A stretch of DNA of 26,086 nucleotides from Streptomyces violaceoruber. Its GTDB lineage: Bacteria; Actinomycetota; Actinomycetes; Streptomycetales; Streptomycetaceae. Made by a program: the position numbers and the translations under genes. Location: assembly GCA_000720805.1 (NCBI GenBank), contig JODI01000101.1, forward strand, positions 1 to 26,086. The letters are read 5' to 3'. Position 1 is the first letter of the stretch. Every line of letters begins with the position of its first letter. The notes beneath the pieces are model-generated. The model did not search any database. It worked only from the letters and a program-made list of their open reading frames with translations, and was not told where the DNA came from. Shown here piece by piece: positions 14,106 through 22,812 of the stretch.

Positions 14106-15797
14106 ATGGCCGCCGAACTCACCGCGCACGATCTGATCGCCGCACACCGGCCCACCCTCGACCAGGCGCTGGAGGCGATCCGCACGCGCGCGTACTGGTC
14201 CCCGCACCCCGAGCACCCCAAGGCCTACGGCGAGAACGGCAGCCTGGACATGGCAGCGGGCAAGGCGGCCTTCGACGCCCTCCTCGGCGCCCGCCTCGAC
14301 CTGGGCCAGCCCGGCACGGACGACTGGGTGGGCGCCGAGGTCTCGCCGTACGGGATCGACCTGGGCGTCACCTACCCGCACGCGGACATCGACGTGCTGC
14401 TGCCCGCCATGAAGGCGGGGCAGCGCGCGTGGCGCGACGCGGGCGCGGAGGCACGTGCGGTGGTGTGTCTGGAGATCCTCAAACGGATCAGCGACCGGAC
14501 GCACGAGTTCGCGCACGCGGTCATGCACACCTCCGGCCAGGCCTTCATGATGGCGTTCCAGGCGGGCGGCCCGCACGCCCAGGACCGCGGCCTGGAAGCA
14601 GTGGCGTACGCGTACGCGGAGCAGGTCCGCACCCCCGACACCGCGGAGTGGACCAAGCCCCAGGGCAAGCGCGACCCGCTCGCGCTCACCAAGCGGTTCA
14701 CACCGGTACCGCGCGGCATCGGCCTGGTCATCGGCTGCAACACATTCCCGACGTGGAACGGCTATCCGGGCCTGTTCGCGTCCCTGGCCACCGGCAACGC
14801 GGTCCTGGTGAAGCCCCACCCGCGCGCGGTGCTGCCGCTCGCGCTCACCGTGCAGGTCGCCCGCCAGGTGCTCACCGAGGCCGGTTTCGACCCGAACCTG
14901 GTGGCGCTGGCCGCCGAACGTCCCGGCGAAGGCATCGCGAAGACCCTGGCCACCCGACCGGAGATCCGGATCGTCGACTACACGGGCTCGACGTCGTTCG
15001 GCGACTGGCTGGAGGCCAACGCCCGCCAGGCGCAGGTCTACACGGAGAAGGCCGGCGTCAACACGGTGGTGGTCCAATCCACGGACGACTACAAGGGGAT
15101 GCTGTCCAACCTGGCGTTCTCGCTGTCCCTCTACAGCGGCCAGATGTGCACCACCCCGCAGAACCTTCTGATCCCACGGGACGGCATCCGTACCGACGAC
15201 GGCCCCAGGACCTTCGACGAGGTGGTCGCGGACCTGGCCGGCGCGGTCGACGGCCTCCTCGGCGACGACGCGCGCGCGAACGCCCTGCTCGGCGCCATCG
15301 TCAACCCGGACGTGAAGGCACGTCTGGAGGCGGCCGCCGGACTCGGCGAAGTCGCCCTCGCCTCCCGGGAGGTCAGCAACCCGGAATTCCCGCGAGCGGT
15401 CGTCCGCACTCCCGTGATCGTCAAGCTGGACGGTGCCAAGCCGGACGACGAGGCCGCCTACATGAGCGAGTGCTTCGGGCCGGTCTCCTTCGCCGTCGCG
15501 GTCGACTCGGCGGACCACGCGACGCAGCTGCTGCGGCGGACGATCCGGGAGAAGGGCGCGATGACGGTCGGCGCGTACACCACCGACGAGGAGGTGGAGC
15601 GGGCCGTCCAGGAGGTCTGCCTGGAGGAGGCCGCCCAGCTCTCGCTGAACCTCACGGGCGGGGTCTACGTCAACCAGACGGCCGCCTTCTCCGACTTCCA
15701 CGGCTCGGGCGGCAACCCGGCGGCCAACGCGGCCCTCACCGACGGGGCGTTCGTCGCGAACCGCTTCCGGGTGGTGGAGGTCCGGCGGGAGGGCTAG
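14106..15797 (+). CDS. paaN: PaaN, phenylacetate-degradation aldehyde dehydrogenase
   Basis: A 563-residue member of the aldehyde dehydrogenase superfamily, of the PaaN type found in actinobacteria. The likely catalytic Cys is Cys348 in YSGQMCTTPQN and the general base Glu is Glu314 in YTEKAGVN. The cofactor-binding loop around PRGIGLVIGCNTFPTWNGYPGL and the C-terminal GG.YVNQTAAFSDFHGSGGNPAAN are clear. Unlike E. coli PaaZ (about 680 residues) it has no MaoC hydratase domain, so it could only perform the semialdehyde oxidation after ring cleavage of oxepin-CoA; the hydrolase must be encoded elsewhere. The ATG has GAGGAG about 11 bases upstream. Its TAG stop overlaps that of the convergent methyltransferase gene in a shared CTAG. 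Confidence 0.92.
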   Translation: MAAELTAHDLIAAHRPTLDQALEAIRTRAYWSPHPEHPKAYGENGSLDMAAGKAAFDALLGARLDLGQPGTDDWVGAEVSPYGIDLGVTYPHADIDVLLPAMKAGQRAWRDAGAEARAVVCLEILKRISDRTHEFAHAVMHTSGQAFMMAFQAGGPHAQDRGLEAVAYAYAEQVRTPDTAEWTKPQGKRDPLALTKRFTPVPRGIGLVIGCNTFPTWNGYPGLFASLATGNAVLVKPHPRAVLPLALTVQVARQVLTEAGFDPNLVALAAERPGEGIAKTLATRPEIRIVDYTGSTSFGDWLEANARQAQVYTEKAGVNTVVVQSTDDYKGMLSNLAFSLSLYSGQMCTTPQNLLIPRDGIRTDDGPRTFDEVVADLAGAVDGLLGDDARANALLGAIVNPDVKARLEAAAGLGEVALASREVSNPEFPRAVVRTPVIVKLDGAKPDDEAAYMSECFGPVSFAVAVDSADHATQLLRRTIREKGAMTVGAYTTDEEVERAVQEVCLEEAAQLSLNLTGGVYVNQTAAFSDFHGSGGNPAANAALTDGAFVANRFRVVEVRREG

Positions 15798-16564
15798 GGC
15801 CCTTCTGCCGGGAGCTGGTTGATCGTGCCCCCGGTGGCGCTCCAGTGGTACAGCGTCATGGCCACGCTGGTCGCGAGGTTGTAGCTGGAGACCTGGGGGC
15901 GCATCGGCAGCGCCAGCAAGTGGTCCGCACGCGCGCGTAGTTCGGCGGACAGTCCGCTGCGCTCCGAGCCGAAGGCCAGCACGGCGTCGTCCGGGAGCTT
16001 GAGGCCCCGGATGTCGTCACCCTCCGGATCGAGGGCGAACAGCGGCCCGGGCGGCACCTCCTCCACGCTCAGCCGCTCCACGGCGGTCGCGTAGTGCAGT
16101 CCGGCTCCGCCGCGCACGACGGTGGGGTGCCAGGGGTCGAGCGTCCCGGTGGTGACCACCCCGGTCACGCCGAAACCGGCGGCCAGACGGATCACGGCCC
16201 CCGCGTTGCCCAGATTGCGCGGGTTGTCCAGGACGACGACGGGTGCGGTGCGGGCGGTGTGCGCCAGCCGTTCCAGGTTGGCCTCACGGGACGGACGTAC
16301 GGCCAAAGCGGCCACCCCGGTGGGGTGCGGGCGCGGGACCAGCCCCCGGTACGTCGTCTCCGGCACCTCCGCCAGGAGCGCGTCCAGCGTGTCGCGTACG
16401 TCGGGCGCGAGGTCGTCGGCGAGGGCGAGGGCGGACGCCCGGTCGACGGCGACCGCCACCGGGATCTCGGCGCCGAAGCGCACCGCGTGCTTGAGGGCGT
16501 GGAAGCCGTCCAGCAGGACGGAGGTGTCGGCGAGCCGGCGCCAGGCGCTCACGGGGTCGGTCAT
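15794..16564 (-). CDS. SpoU/TrmH family RNA 2'-O-methyltransferase
   Basis: A 256-residue SPOUT-fold methyltransferase. An N-terminal substrate-binding part (about 1-100) precedes the three SpoU motifs: VVLDNPRNLGNAGAVIR (about 110-126), FGSERSGLS (198-206) and LPMRPQVSSYNLATSVAMTLYHW (from about 219). These bind S-adenosylmethionine in a knot and methylate a ribose 2'-OH of tRNA or rRNA; the target cannot be told. It is the last gene of an overlapping trio, with its ATG overlapping the stop of the HTTM gene by 4 bp. It converges on paaN, sharing the palindrome CTAG as a stop codon on both strands. Confidence 0.9.
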   Translation of the reverse strand: MTDPVSAWRRLADTSVLLDGFHALKHAVRFGAEIPVAVAVDRASALALADDLAPDVRDTLDALLAEVPETTYRGLVPRPHPTGVAALAVRPSREANLERLAHTARTAPVVVLDNPRNLGNAGAVIRLAAGFGVTGVVTTGTLDPWHPTVVRGGAGLHYATAVERLSVEEVPPGPLFALDPEGDDIRGLKLPDDAVLAFGSERSGLSAELRARADHLLALPMRPQVSSYNLATSVAMTLYHWSATGGTINQLPAEGP

Positions 16565-17772
16565 GCCGTGAAGCCTACGGTCGAGTCGTCGGCGCTCTCC
16601 GGGGCCCGCGGCGCCGGCACCGTCGTACGGCTTCCGCGCCCCGTCCATCGTGCACGCGCGCGTGCCGCCCAGCCGCCGAGCCGACGCAGGAACGACGTCG
16701 GCAGGAAGACGGCGTCGGCGGCGATCATCGCCAGCGAGAAGAAAGGCAGCCCCAGGATCACAGCGATCACGGAATGCTCGATGATCATGACTGTGAGCAG
16801 TACGTTCTTGACGCGCCGGTGGAACAGCGTGAACGGGAAGGCGACCTGCATGGCGACCGTGCCGTAGGTGACCAACATGACCATCGTGCCGCTGGCCGAC
16901 AGCAGGTCGGCGAGGGCGGGCCACGGCGAGAAGGAGTCCAGGTGCAGCGGGTAGTAGACAGCGGTGCCGTCCTGCCAGCGGGAGCCCTGGATCTTGTACC
17001 AGCCCGCCGTCGCGTAGATCAGACAGGCCTCCGCCATGATCACGAGCAGGGCGCCGTTGTGGACGATGCCGGCGACCACGTCGAGCAGGATCCGAGGCTC
17101 GCTCGACCTGGCGAAACGCCCGACCGCCCACCACAGGGCCAGCGCGATCCACACGGTCCACAGGAGCACCGGCACGGTCGGGTCGCCGTCGAGCCGGCCC
17201 GCCAGGGTCACCGTGACCAGCACGGACCCGAGCGCGCCCCACAGGGCCGGGCCGACCCGGTCGGCCACGCGCTCCCCACGCGCGCGTGCCTGCGCCGCGA
17301 GCCGCGCCCTGCGTGCGTCCAGCGACCACACCTGGCCGCAGCGGGTGAACACGAGATATATGCACATCAGGTGCAGGACGTTGTCGCCGCCGTCTCCCAT
17401 GAAGACGCTGCGGTTCTGCAGCGAGAGCACGCCGACCATGAAGAGCACGGACATCGTGCGGGTGCGCCAGCCCAGCAGCAGCAGAGCGCTCGTCAGGAGG
17501 GCCAGGGCGTAGAAGGTCTCGAACCAGAACCGGCCGTCGGTCCACATCAGGGCCGTGAAGGCGCCGTTCGTCGAGACCAGCTGCTCGGCGAGGTCCCAGC
17601 TCCAGGGGCCGTCGGGTCCGTACATCTCCTCGCGGTGGGGGAACTCCCGCAACAGGAACAGCAGCCAGGTCGCGCTGAAGCCCATGCGGATGACGGCGGT
17701 CTGGTACGGGCCGAGGGCTGACTCGGTGACACGGCCGATGCCGGTGGTGACGGCCAGGGCGAATCGGTTCAC
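16561..17772 (-). CDS. HTTM-domain polytopic membrane protein
   Basis: A 403-residue membrane protein with about eight hydrophobic segments, of the HTTM family (the membrane domain shared by vitamin K-dependent gamma-carboxylase and SdpB-like proteins). Recognisable conserved parts are WSWDLAEQLVSTNGAF near the N-terminus, SLQNRSVFMGDGGDNVLHLM, and YKIQGSRWQDGTAVYYPLHLDSFS in the second half. The GTG start at 17772 overlaps the DUF5819 stop (GTGA), so the two are coupled and probably work as a pair. Function is unknown. The pairing recalls SdpA/SdpB, which mature the SdpC toxin in Bacillus, but no peptide gene is visible nearby. No carboxylase catalytic residues can be assigned confidently. 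Confidence 0.82.
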   Translation of the reverse strand: MNRFALAVTTGIGRVTESALGPYQTAVIRMGFSATWLLFLLREFPHREEMYGPDGPWSWDLAEQLVSTNGAFTALMWTDGRFWFETFYALALLTSALLLLGWRTRTMSVLFMVGVLSLQNRSVFMGDGGDNVLHLMCIYLVFTRCGQVWSLDARRARLAAQARARGERVADRVGPALWGALGSVLVTVTLAGRLDGDPTVPVLLWTVWIALALWWAVGRFARSSEPRILLDVVAGIVHNGALLVIMAEACLIYATAGWYKIQGSRWQDGTAVYYPLHLDSFSPWPALADLLSASGTMVMLVTYGTVAMQVAFPFTLFHRRVKNVLLTVMIIEHSVIAVILGLPFFSLAMIAADAVFLPTSFLRRLGGWAARARARWTGRGSRTTVPAPRAPESADDSTVGFTA

Positions 17773-18737
17773 TTGTCGCCGCCCCCGTCCTCGCCGACCG
17801 ACCACCAGGGCAGCACACGGTAGACCGGCTTGTTGGTGACCTGCTCCTTGCTCCACTCGGGCGGGGGCACGTTGGTGGTACGGGAGCGGATCTGGACGAG
17901 GTCGACGGTGCCGCCCTTCCCGGCAGCGTCCTCACGGTCCAGGCGCAGCGACACGATGCGGCGCAGATACGACTCGGACAGGGCGCCGCGCAGGCCCATC
18001 GGGCGGTTGTCGGTGTCATGCGTGACCACGAAGAAGTCCCAGGCCCGCCGCAGCTCGTTCTGCTGGGTGTGGCTCGGCAGCAGGTTGCCGTCGATGGCCC
18101 GGCCGTCCTGGGCGGACAGGTCGTACCAGCCGGTGGTCCGTATCCCGCCGTCCGCGGAGCGGATCTGCGCACGGACCTGGACCGCGATGTTCTGCTGCAG
18201 CGGATTCGGAGCGAAGAGTTTCCAGTTCTGCTCGAACTCCGGGTAGATCCAGTCGTCGATCGCCCTGCCGTGCTGCTTCGTCAGAGTGTTCGACGGTGCC
18301 ACGTGCAGGAACACCATGCCGATGTGCACACAGACAGTGACCGCGACGACAGCGAGGGCCACGGCCACCCCGATCTGGTACCGGAGGGAGAGCGCGGCGA
18401 GACCGGTCTGCGGGCCGGGGTGCCCGGCGGGCCCCGGGGCGGGATTCGGGGCGACGAGCCCGGTCCGCGGAGCGGTATGCGGAGCGACGAGCCCGGTCGT
18501 CCGTGGACCCGCAGGCGGGGCGGGACGGGAGGTGGCGAAACCGCTCGGGTCGGTGCGGGCGGTGGGGACGGGAAGGGAAGCCGGGGCAGTGGGGGAAACC
18601 GGGGCGTTGGGGTCCGTGGGAACGCCGGGGACGCCCGGCTCGGCGGGGCCAGGGGGGAGGCTCGGCTTGGCGGGAACGTCGCGGGCGCTCGGCTCGGATC
18701 CGTGCGGGGCCGTGGAGCCTTTGTCGTTCGCGTCCAT
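17769..18737 (-). CDS. DUF5819 family single-pass membrane protein
   Basis: A 322-residue protein. Residues 1-110 are Pro/Ala/Thr-rich and disordered, with short internal repeats (GLVAPHTAP / GLVAPNPAP). One membrane helix covers about 121-146. The conserved extracytoplasmic domain of about 170 residues contains the family motif FEQNWKLFAPNP near 168-179 and NELRRAWDFF further on. It is the first gene of the DUF5819-HTTM-methyltransferase trio. The ATG at 18737 has a purine-rich stretch upstream; an in-frame start 25 codons earlier would add only low-complexity sequence. Partner gene pairs of this kind are common in Streptomyces; the biochemical role is not known. Confidence 0.8.
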   Translation of the reverse strand: MDANDKGSTAPHGSEPSARDVPAKPSLPPGPAEPGVPGVPTDPNAPVSPTAPASLPVPTARTDPSGFATSRPAPPAGPRTTGLVAPHTAPRTGLVAPNPAPGPAGHPGPQTGLAALSLRYQIGVAVALAVVAVTVCVHIGMVFLHVAPSNTLTKQHGRAIDDWIYPEFEQNWKLFAPNPLQQNIAVQVRAQIRSADGGIRTTGWYDLSAQDGRAIDGNLLPSHTQQNELRRAWDFFVVTHDTDNRPMGLRGALSESYLRRIVSLRLDREDAAGKGGTVDLVQIRSRTTNVPPPEWSKEQVTNKPVYRVLPWWSVGEDGGGDK

Positions 18738-18894
18738 TCCGCCCCGTCTCCCGATTCCGGTCCTGCCCCGGCCCTGTCGTCCGCCTGAGACCTCTCGCCC
18801 CCGCACACCCATCCCCGGGACGCTCGCACGGAACGGTACTCAGGGCGCCCCTCCCGGCACAGCCCCCAGCGGATCCGGCTCCAGGCCGCCAGAG

Positions 18895-18904
18895 TTTTCC
18901 ACAG
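18895..18904 (+). promoter_or_regulatory. TTNTCCACAG box, copy 3 (TTTTCCACAG)
   Basis: It is oriented toward paaA and lies 34 bp upstream of copy 4, centre to centre. Confidence 0.5.
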
Positions 18905-18928
18905 ACGACGAGCGAGAACCCCTGCGGG

Positions 18929-18938
18929 TTATCCACAG
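18929..18938 (+). promoter_or_regulatory. TTNTCCACAG box, copy 4 (TTATCCACAG)
   Basis: It contains TTATCCACA, the classical DnaA box. It ends 3 bases before the -35 element of the paaA promoter; its centre is 56 bp upstream of the centre of operator site 3. The position suits an activator touching polymerase. Confidence 0.6.
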
Positions 18939-18941
18939 CGG

Positions 18942-18970
18942 TTGACACCTTACGGCGCCCGTCACACCAT
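18942..18970 (+). promoter_or_regulatory. Probable paaABCDE promoter
   Basis: A perfect -35 TTGACA (18942-18947) lies 17 bp before CACCAT (18965-18970), an acceptable -10 for the main Streptomyces sigma factor. Transcription would start near 18977, placing operator site 3 at about +6 to +20. Confidence 0.6.
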
Positions 18971-18982
18971 GGAATCGCACGA

Positions 18983-18996
18983 ACCGAACGATCGGT
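18983..18996 (+). promoter_or_regulatory. PaaR-type operator, site 3
   Basis: ACCGAACGATCGGT is the exact reverse complement of site 2 in the paaN region. It lies just downstream of the likely transcription start of paaABCDE, a typical repressor position. Confidence 0.75.
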
Positions 18997-19037
18997 CGGG
19001 AGCAAGCACCCGCGGAGTCCAGGTCGAGGGGGACCTC

Positions 19038-20074
<1,037 letters not shown>

Positions 20075-20078
<4 letters not shown>

Positions 20079-20362
20079 CGAACACCGACTGGCCTCTGTG
20101 GGAGGTCTTCGTGCGCTCCCGTCGCGGCCTCTCGCACACCCACGCCGGCAGCCTGCACGCGCCGGACGCGGAGCTCGCCCTGCGCAACGCCCGTGATCTG
20201 TACACCCGGCGTGGCGAGGGCGTCTCGATCTGGGTGATCCCCTCGTCCGCGATCACCGCGTCCTCGCCCGACGAGAAGGACCCGTTCTTCGAACCGGCAG
20301 CCGACAAGCCGTACCGACACCCGACGTTCTACGAGATCCCGGAGGGGGTGAAGCACCTGTGA
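20075..20362 (+). CDS. paaB: Phenylacetyl-CoA epoxidase subunit PaaB
   Basis: A 95-residue small subunit of normal length. [26 protein letters not shown] at the N-terminus and [24 protein letters not shown] in the middle are diagnostic for PaaB. It has no cofactor and helps assemble the PaaA/PaaC heterodimers into the active complex. The ATG lies in the paaA stop (ATGA) and its own TGA overlaps the GTG of paaC (GTGA). Confidence 0.95.
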
Positions 20363-21081
20363 CCGCCGACGTGACCGTGCACCTGGCCGCCCTCGCCCTG
20401 GGCGACGACGCCCTGGTGCTCTCCCACCGCCTCGGGGAGTGGGTGGGCCACGCTCCCGTCCTCGAGGAGGAGGTCGCCCTCGCCAACATCGCGCTGGACC
20501 TCCTCGGCCAGGCCCGGGTGCTGCTGTCACTGGTGAGCGACGAGGACGAACTGGCCTATCTGCGCGAGGAGCGCGCCTTCCGCAACCTCCAGCTGGTGGA
20601 ACAGCCGAACGGCGACTTCGCCCACACCATCGCCCGCCAGCTGTACTTCTCCACCTACCAGCACCTCCTCTACGCCGAACTCGCCGCCGGGCACGGCCCC
20701 TTCGCACCACTGGCCGGCAAGGCCGTCAAGGAAGTCTCCTACCACCGCGACCACGCCGAGCAGTGGACCCTGCGGCTCGGAGACGGCACGGATGTCGGCC
20801 ATGAGCGGATGGCAAGGGCCTGCGAGGCACTGTGGCGATTCACTGGCGAGATGTTCCAGCCGGTGGAGGGGCTCGACGTCGATCCGGAACGGCTGCAGGA
20901 TGCCTGGCTCGACTCCGTCGGGGACGTGCTGCGCCGGGCCACTCTCACGGTCCCGGAAGGACCTCGGTCCGGGGCGTGGGCGGCCGGTGCGGGCCGCCAG
21001 GGGCTGCACACCGAGCCGTTCGGCCCGATGCTCGCCGAGATGCAGCATCTGCACCGCAGCCACCCGGGGGCGTCATGGTGA
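20359..21081 (+). CDS. paaC: Phenylacetyl-CoA epoxidase structural subunit PaaC
   Basis: A 240-residue ferritin-like subunit that pairs with PaaA and supports its structure. It shows EEEVALANIALDLLGQAR near residue 36, DFAHTIARQLYFSTYQHLLY near 87, and KEVSYHRDHAEQWTLRLGDGT, the standard PaaC signatures. It lacks a complete diiron site, as expected. It begins with GTG overlapping the paaB stop, and its end overlaps the start of paaD. Confidence 0.95.
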   Translation: MTADVTVHLAALALGDDALVLSHRLGEWVGHAPVLEEEVALANIALDLLGQARVLLSLVSDEDELAYLREERAFRNLQLVEQPNGDFAHTIARQLYFSTYQHLLYAELAAGHGPFAPLAGKAVKEVSYHRDHAEQWTLRLGDGTDVGHERMARACEALWRFTGEMFQPVEGLDVDPERLQDAWLDSVGDVLRRATLTVPEGPRSGAWAAGAGRQGLHTEPFGPMLAEMQHLHRSHPGASW

Positions 21082-21614
21082 CGCCCACCGCCCTGGAGGC
21101 GGAACTCCTCGAGGTGGCCGGTGCGGTGCCCGACCCCGAACTGCCCATACTCACCCTCCAGGAACTGGGCGTGGTGCGCGCGGTGCACGTCCGCGGGACC
21201 GACGCGGTCGAGGTCGAACTGACCCCGACGTACACCGGATGCCCGGCCGTCGAGGCGATGTCACTGGACATAGAGCGCGCGCTGCACGAGCACGGCGTGC
21301 GAGAGGTCACCGTGCGCAGGGTGCTCACACCGGCCTGGTCGACGGACGACATCACGGACGAAGGACGCCGCAAACTGCGGGAGTTCGGTATCGCCCCGCC
21401 CCGCGTGCGGCAGGAGGCCGGGCCGGTCACCGTGGCGCTCGGGCCGACACGCACCCCCACAACCGCGGAGGTCGACGAGGCCGACCAGATCCGCTGCCCG
21501 CACTGCGGCTCCGCGGACACGGAGTTGCTCAGCCGGTTCTCCTCGACGGCATGCAAGGCGCTGCGGCGCTGCCTCGTCTGCCGTGAACCGTTCGACCACT
21601 TCAAGGAGCTCTGA
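21075..21614 (+). CDS. paaD: PaaD, iron-sulfur maturation protein of the epoxidase system
   Basis: A 179-residue protein. The N-terminal DUF59/MIP18-like domain includes VPDPELPILTLQELGVVR and TPTYTGCPA; the C-terminal cysteine motif is CPHC...CKALRRCLVC followed by PFDHFK. PaaD is thought to help mature the iron centres of the epoxidase rather than catalyse. The ATG at 21075 overlaps paaC by 7 bp; the GTG at 21078, giving a 4-bp GTGA overlap, is an equally plausible start. The stop shares a base with the paaE start (TGATG). Confidence 0.94.
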   Translation: MVTPTALEAELLEVAGAVPDPELPILTLQELGVVRAVHVRGTDAVEVELTPTYTGCPAVEAMSLDIERALHEHGVREVTVRRVLTPAWSTDDITDEGRRKLREFGIAPPRVRQEAGPVTVALGPTRTPTTAEVDEADQIRCPHCGSADTELLSRFSSTACKALRRCLVCREPFDHFKEL

Positions 21615-22675
21615 TGGCCCGCTTCCACGCGCTCCCGGTGGCGGCGGTCGACCGGCTCACCGACGACTCCGTGGCCCTCACCCTCACCGTGCCCCCGGAC
21701 CTGCGAGAGGAGTACCGGCACGCCCCCGGACAGCACCTGGCGCTGCGGCGGACGGTCGACGGCGTCGAGATCCGCCGCACGTACTCGATCTGCTCCCCGG
21801 CGCCCGCGGCGGACGAGAAGGGACCGCGCAGCCTGCGAGTGGGTGTGCGTCTGGTCGAGGGCGGCGCGTTCTCCACGTACGCGCTGAAGGAGATCAACGT
21901 CGGCGACGAGGTCGAGGTGATGACCCCGGCGGGCCGCTTCACGCTCGAGCCCGCACCCGGCCTGTACGCGGCGATCGTCGGCGGCAGCGGTATCACCCCG
22001 GTGCTGTCGATCGTGGCGACGCTGCTGGCACGCGAGCCGGCGGCCCGGTTCTGTCTGATCCGCAGTGACCGGACGTCCGCGTCCACGATGTTCCTGGAGG
22101 AGGTCGCCGATCTCAAGGACCGTTGGCCCGAGCGATTCCAGTTGGTGACGCTGCTCTCCCGGGAGGAACAGCAGGCCGGGCTGCCCTCCGGGCGGCTCGA
22201 CCGGGAACGGCTGACCGGGCTGCTTCCGGCGCTGCTGCCGGTGGCCCAGGTGGCGGGCTGGTTCCTGTGCGGGCCGTTCGGGTTGGTGCAGGGGGCGGAG
22301 CGGGCACTGCGGGAACTCGGGGTGGCCCGCACCCGTATCCACGAGGAGATCTTCCATGTGGAACCGGCGGCCCCCACGGCCGTCACCCCCGTTCCCGCCC
22401 ACAGCACGGTGACCGCTCGACTCGACGGCCGCGGCGGGACCTGGCCCGTCCAGGACGGCGAGTCACTGCTGGAGACGGTCCTGCGCAACCGGCCGGACGC
22501 GCCCTACGCCTGCAAGGGCGGGGTGTGCGGGACCTGCCGGGCTTTCCTGGTCACCGGCGAGGTGCGGATGGACCGCAACTTCGCTCTGGAGCCGGAGGAG
22601 ACACAGGCGGGGTATGTGCTGGCGTGCCAGTCCCATCCGGTGACGGAGACGGTGGAGCTGGACTTCGACCGGTGA
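21614..22675 (+). CDS. paaE: Phenylacetyl-CoA epoxidase reductase PaaE
   Basis: A 353-residue ferredoxin-NADP reductase-type protein that passes electrons from NADPH to PaaA. The FAD domain carries RRTYSICS near residue 55, the NAD(P) domain carries VGGSGITPVLSI and FLCGPFGLV, and the C-terminal plant-type ferredoxin domain has its [2Fe-2S] cysteines at Cys300, Cys305, Cys308 and Cys338. It is the last gene of paaABCDE, joined to paaD by TGATG. The region after its stop has a tandem repeat and a hairpin but no other paa gene. Confidence 0.95.
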   Translation: MARFHALPVAAVDRLTDDSVALTLTVPPDLREEYRHAPGQHLALRRTVDGVEIRRTYSICSPAPAADEKGPRSLRVGVRLVEGGAFSTYALKEINVGDEVEVMTPAGRFTLEPAPGLYAAIVGGSGITPVLSIVATLLAREPAARFCLIRSDRTSASTMFLEEVADLKDRWPERFQLVTLLSREEQQAGLPSGRLDRERLTGLLPALLPVAQVAGWFLCGPFGLVQGAERALRELGVARTRIHEEIFHVEPAAPTAVTPVPAHSTVTARLDGRGGTWPVQDGESLLETVLRNRPDAPYACKGGVCGTCRAFLVTGEVRMDRNFALEPEETQAGYVLACQSHPVTETVELDFDR

Positions 22676-22704
22676 CATCGAAGCCGATTACAGCGACAGC
22701 GACC

Positions 22705-22766
22705 GATGACTTTCGAACGATGACAGTCGAAGGATGGCAGTCGAAGGATGGCAGTCGACCGATGAC
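22705..22766. repeat. 14-bp tandem repeat downstream of paaE
   Basis: GATGAC or GATGGC begins at 22705, 22719, 22733, 22747 and 22761, an exact 14-bp period. The full unit is close to GATGRCAGTCGAAG. The array lies between the paaE stop and the next gene and runs into a hairpin. The unit length is not a multiple of three. Confidence 0.8.
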
Positions 22767-22782
22767 AAAGGGAGTTGTCATC
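22761..22782. terminator. Perfect inverted repeat GATGACAA-N6-TTGTCATC
   Basis: An 8-bp perfect stem with a 6-base loop, 85 bp after the paaE stop. It may be a T-less terminator for paaABCDE or an operator; its left arm is the last unit of the 14-bp repeat. Confidence 0.45.
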
Positions 22783-22812
22783 CCTGGAGGAGCGTGGGCG
22801 GGGCCCGACCCG

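Larger units (their letters stand above)
18738..19037. other. Divergent control region of DUF5819 and paaA
   Basis: This 300-bp gene-free stretch holds two TTNTCCACAG boxes (18895 and 18929), a good promoter for the paa operon (18942-18970), operator site 3 (18983-18996) and the paaA ribosome-binding site (GAGGGGGACC). The left half, toward DUF5819, is C-rich and I see no clear promoter in it. Confidence 0.7.

Noticed and set aside
11260..18938. The DnaA-like boxes as a replication origin
   Set aside because: Only four boxes spread over 7.7 kb, each in a catabolic promoter; there is no clustered array, AT-rich unwinding region, dnaA or dnaN.
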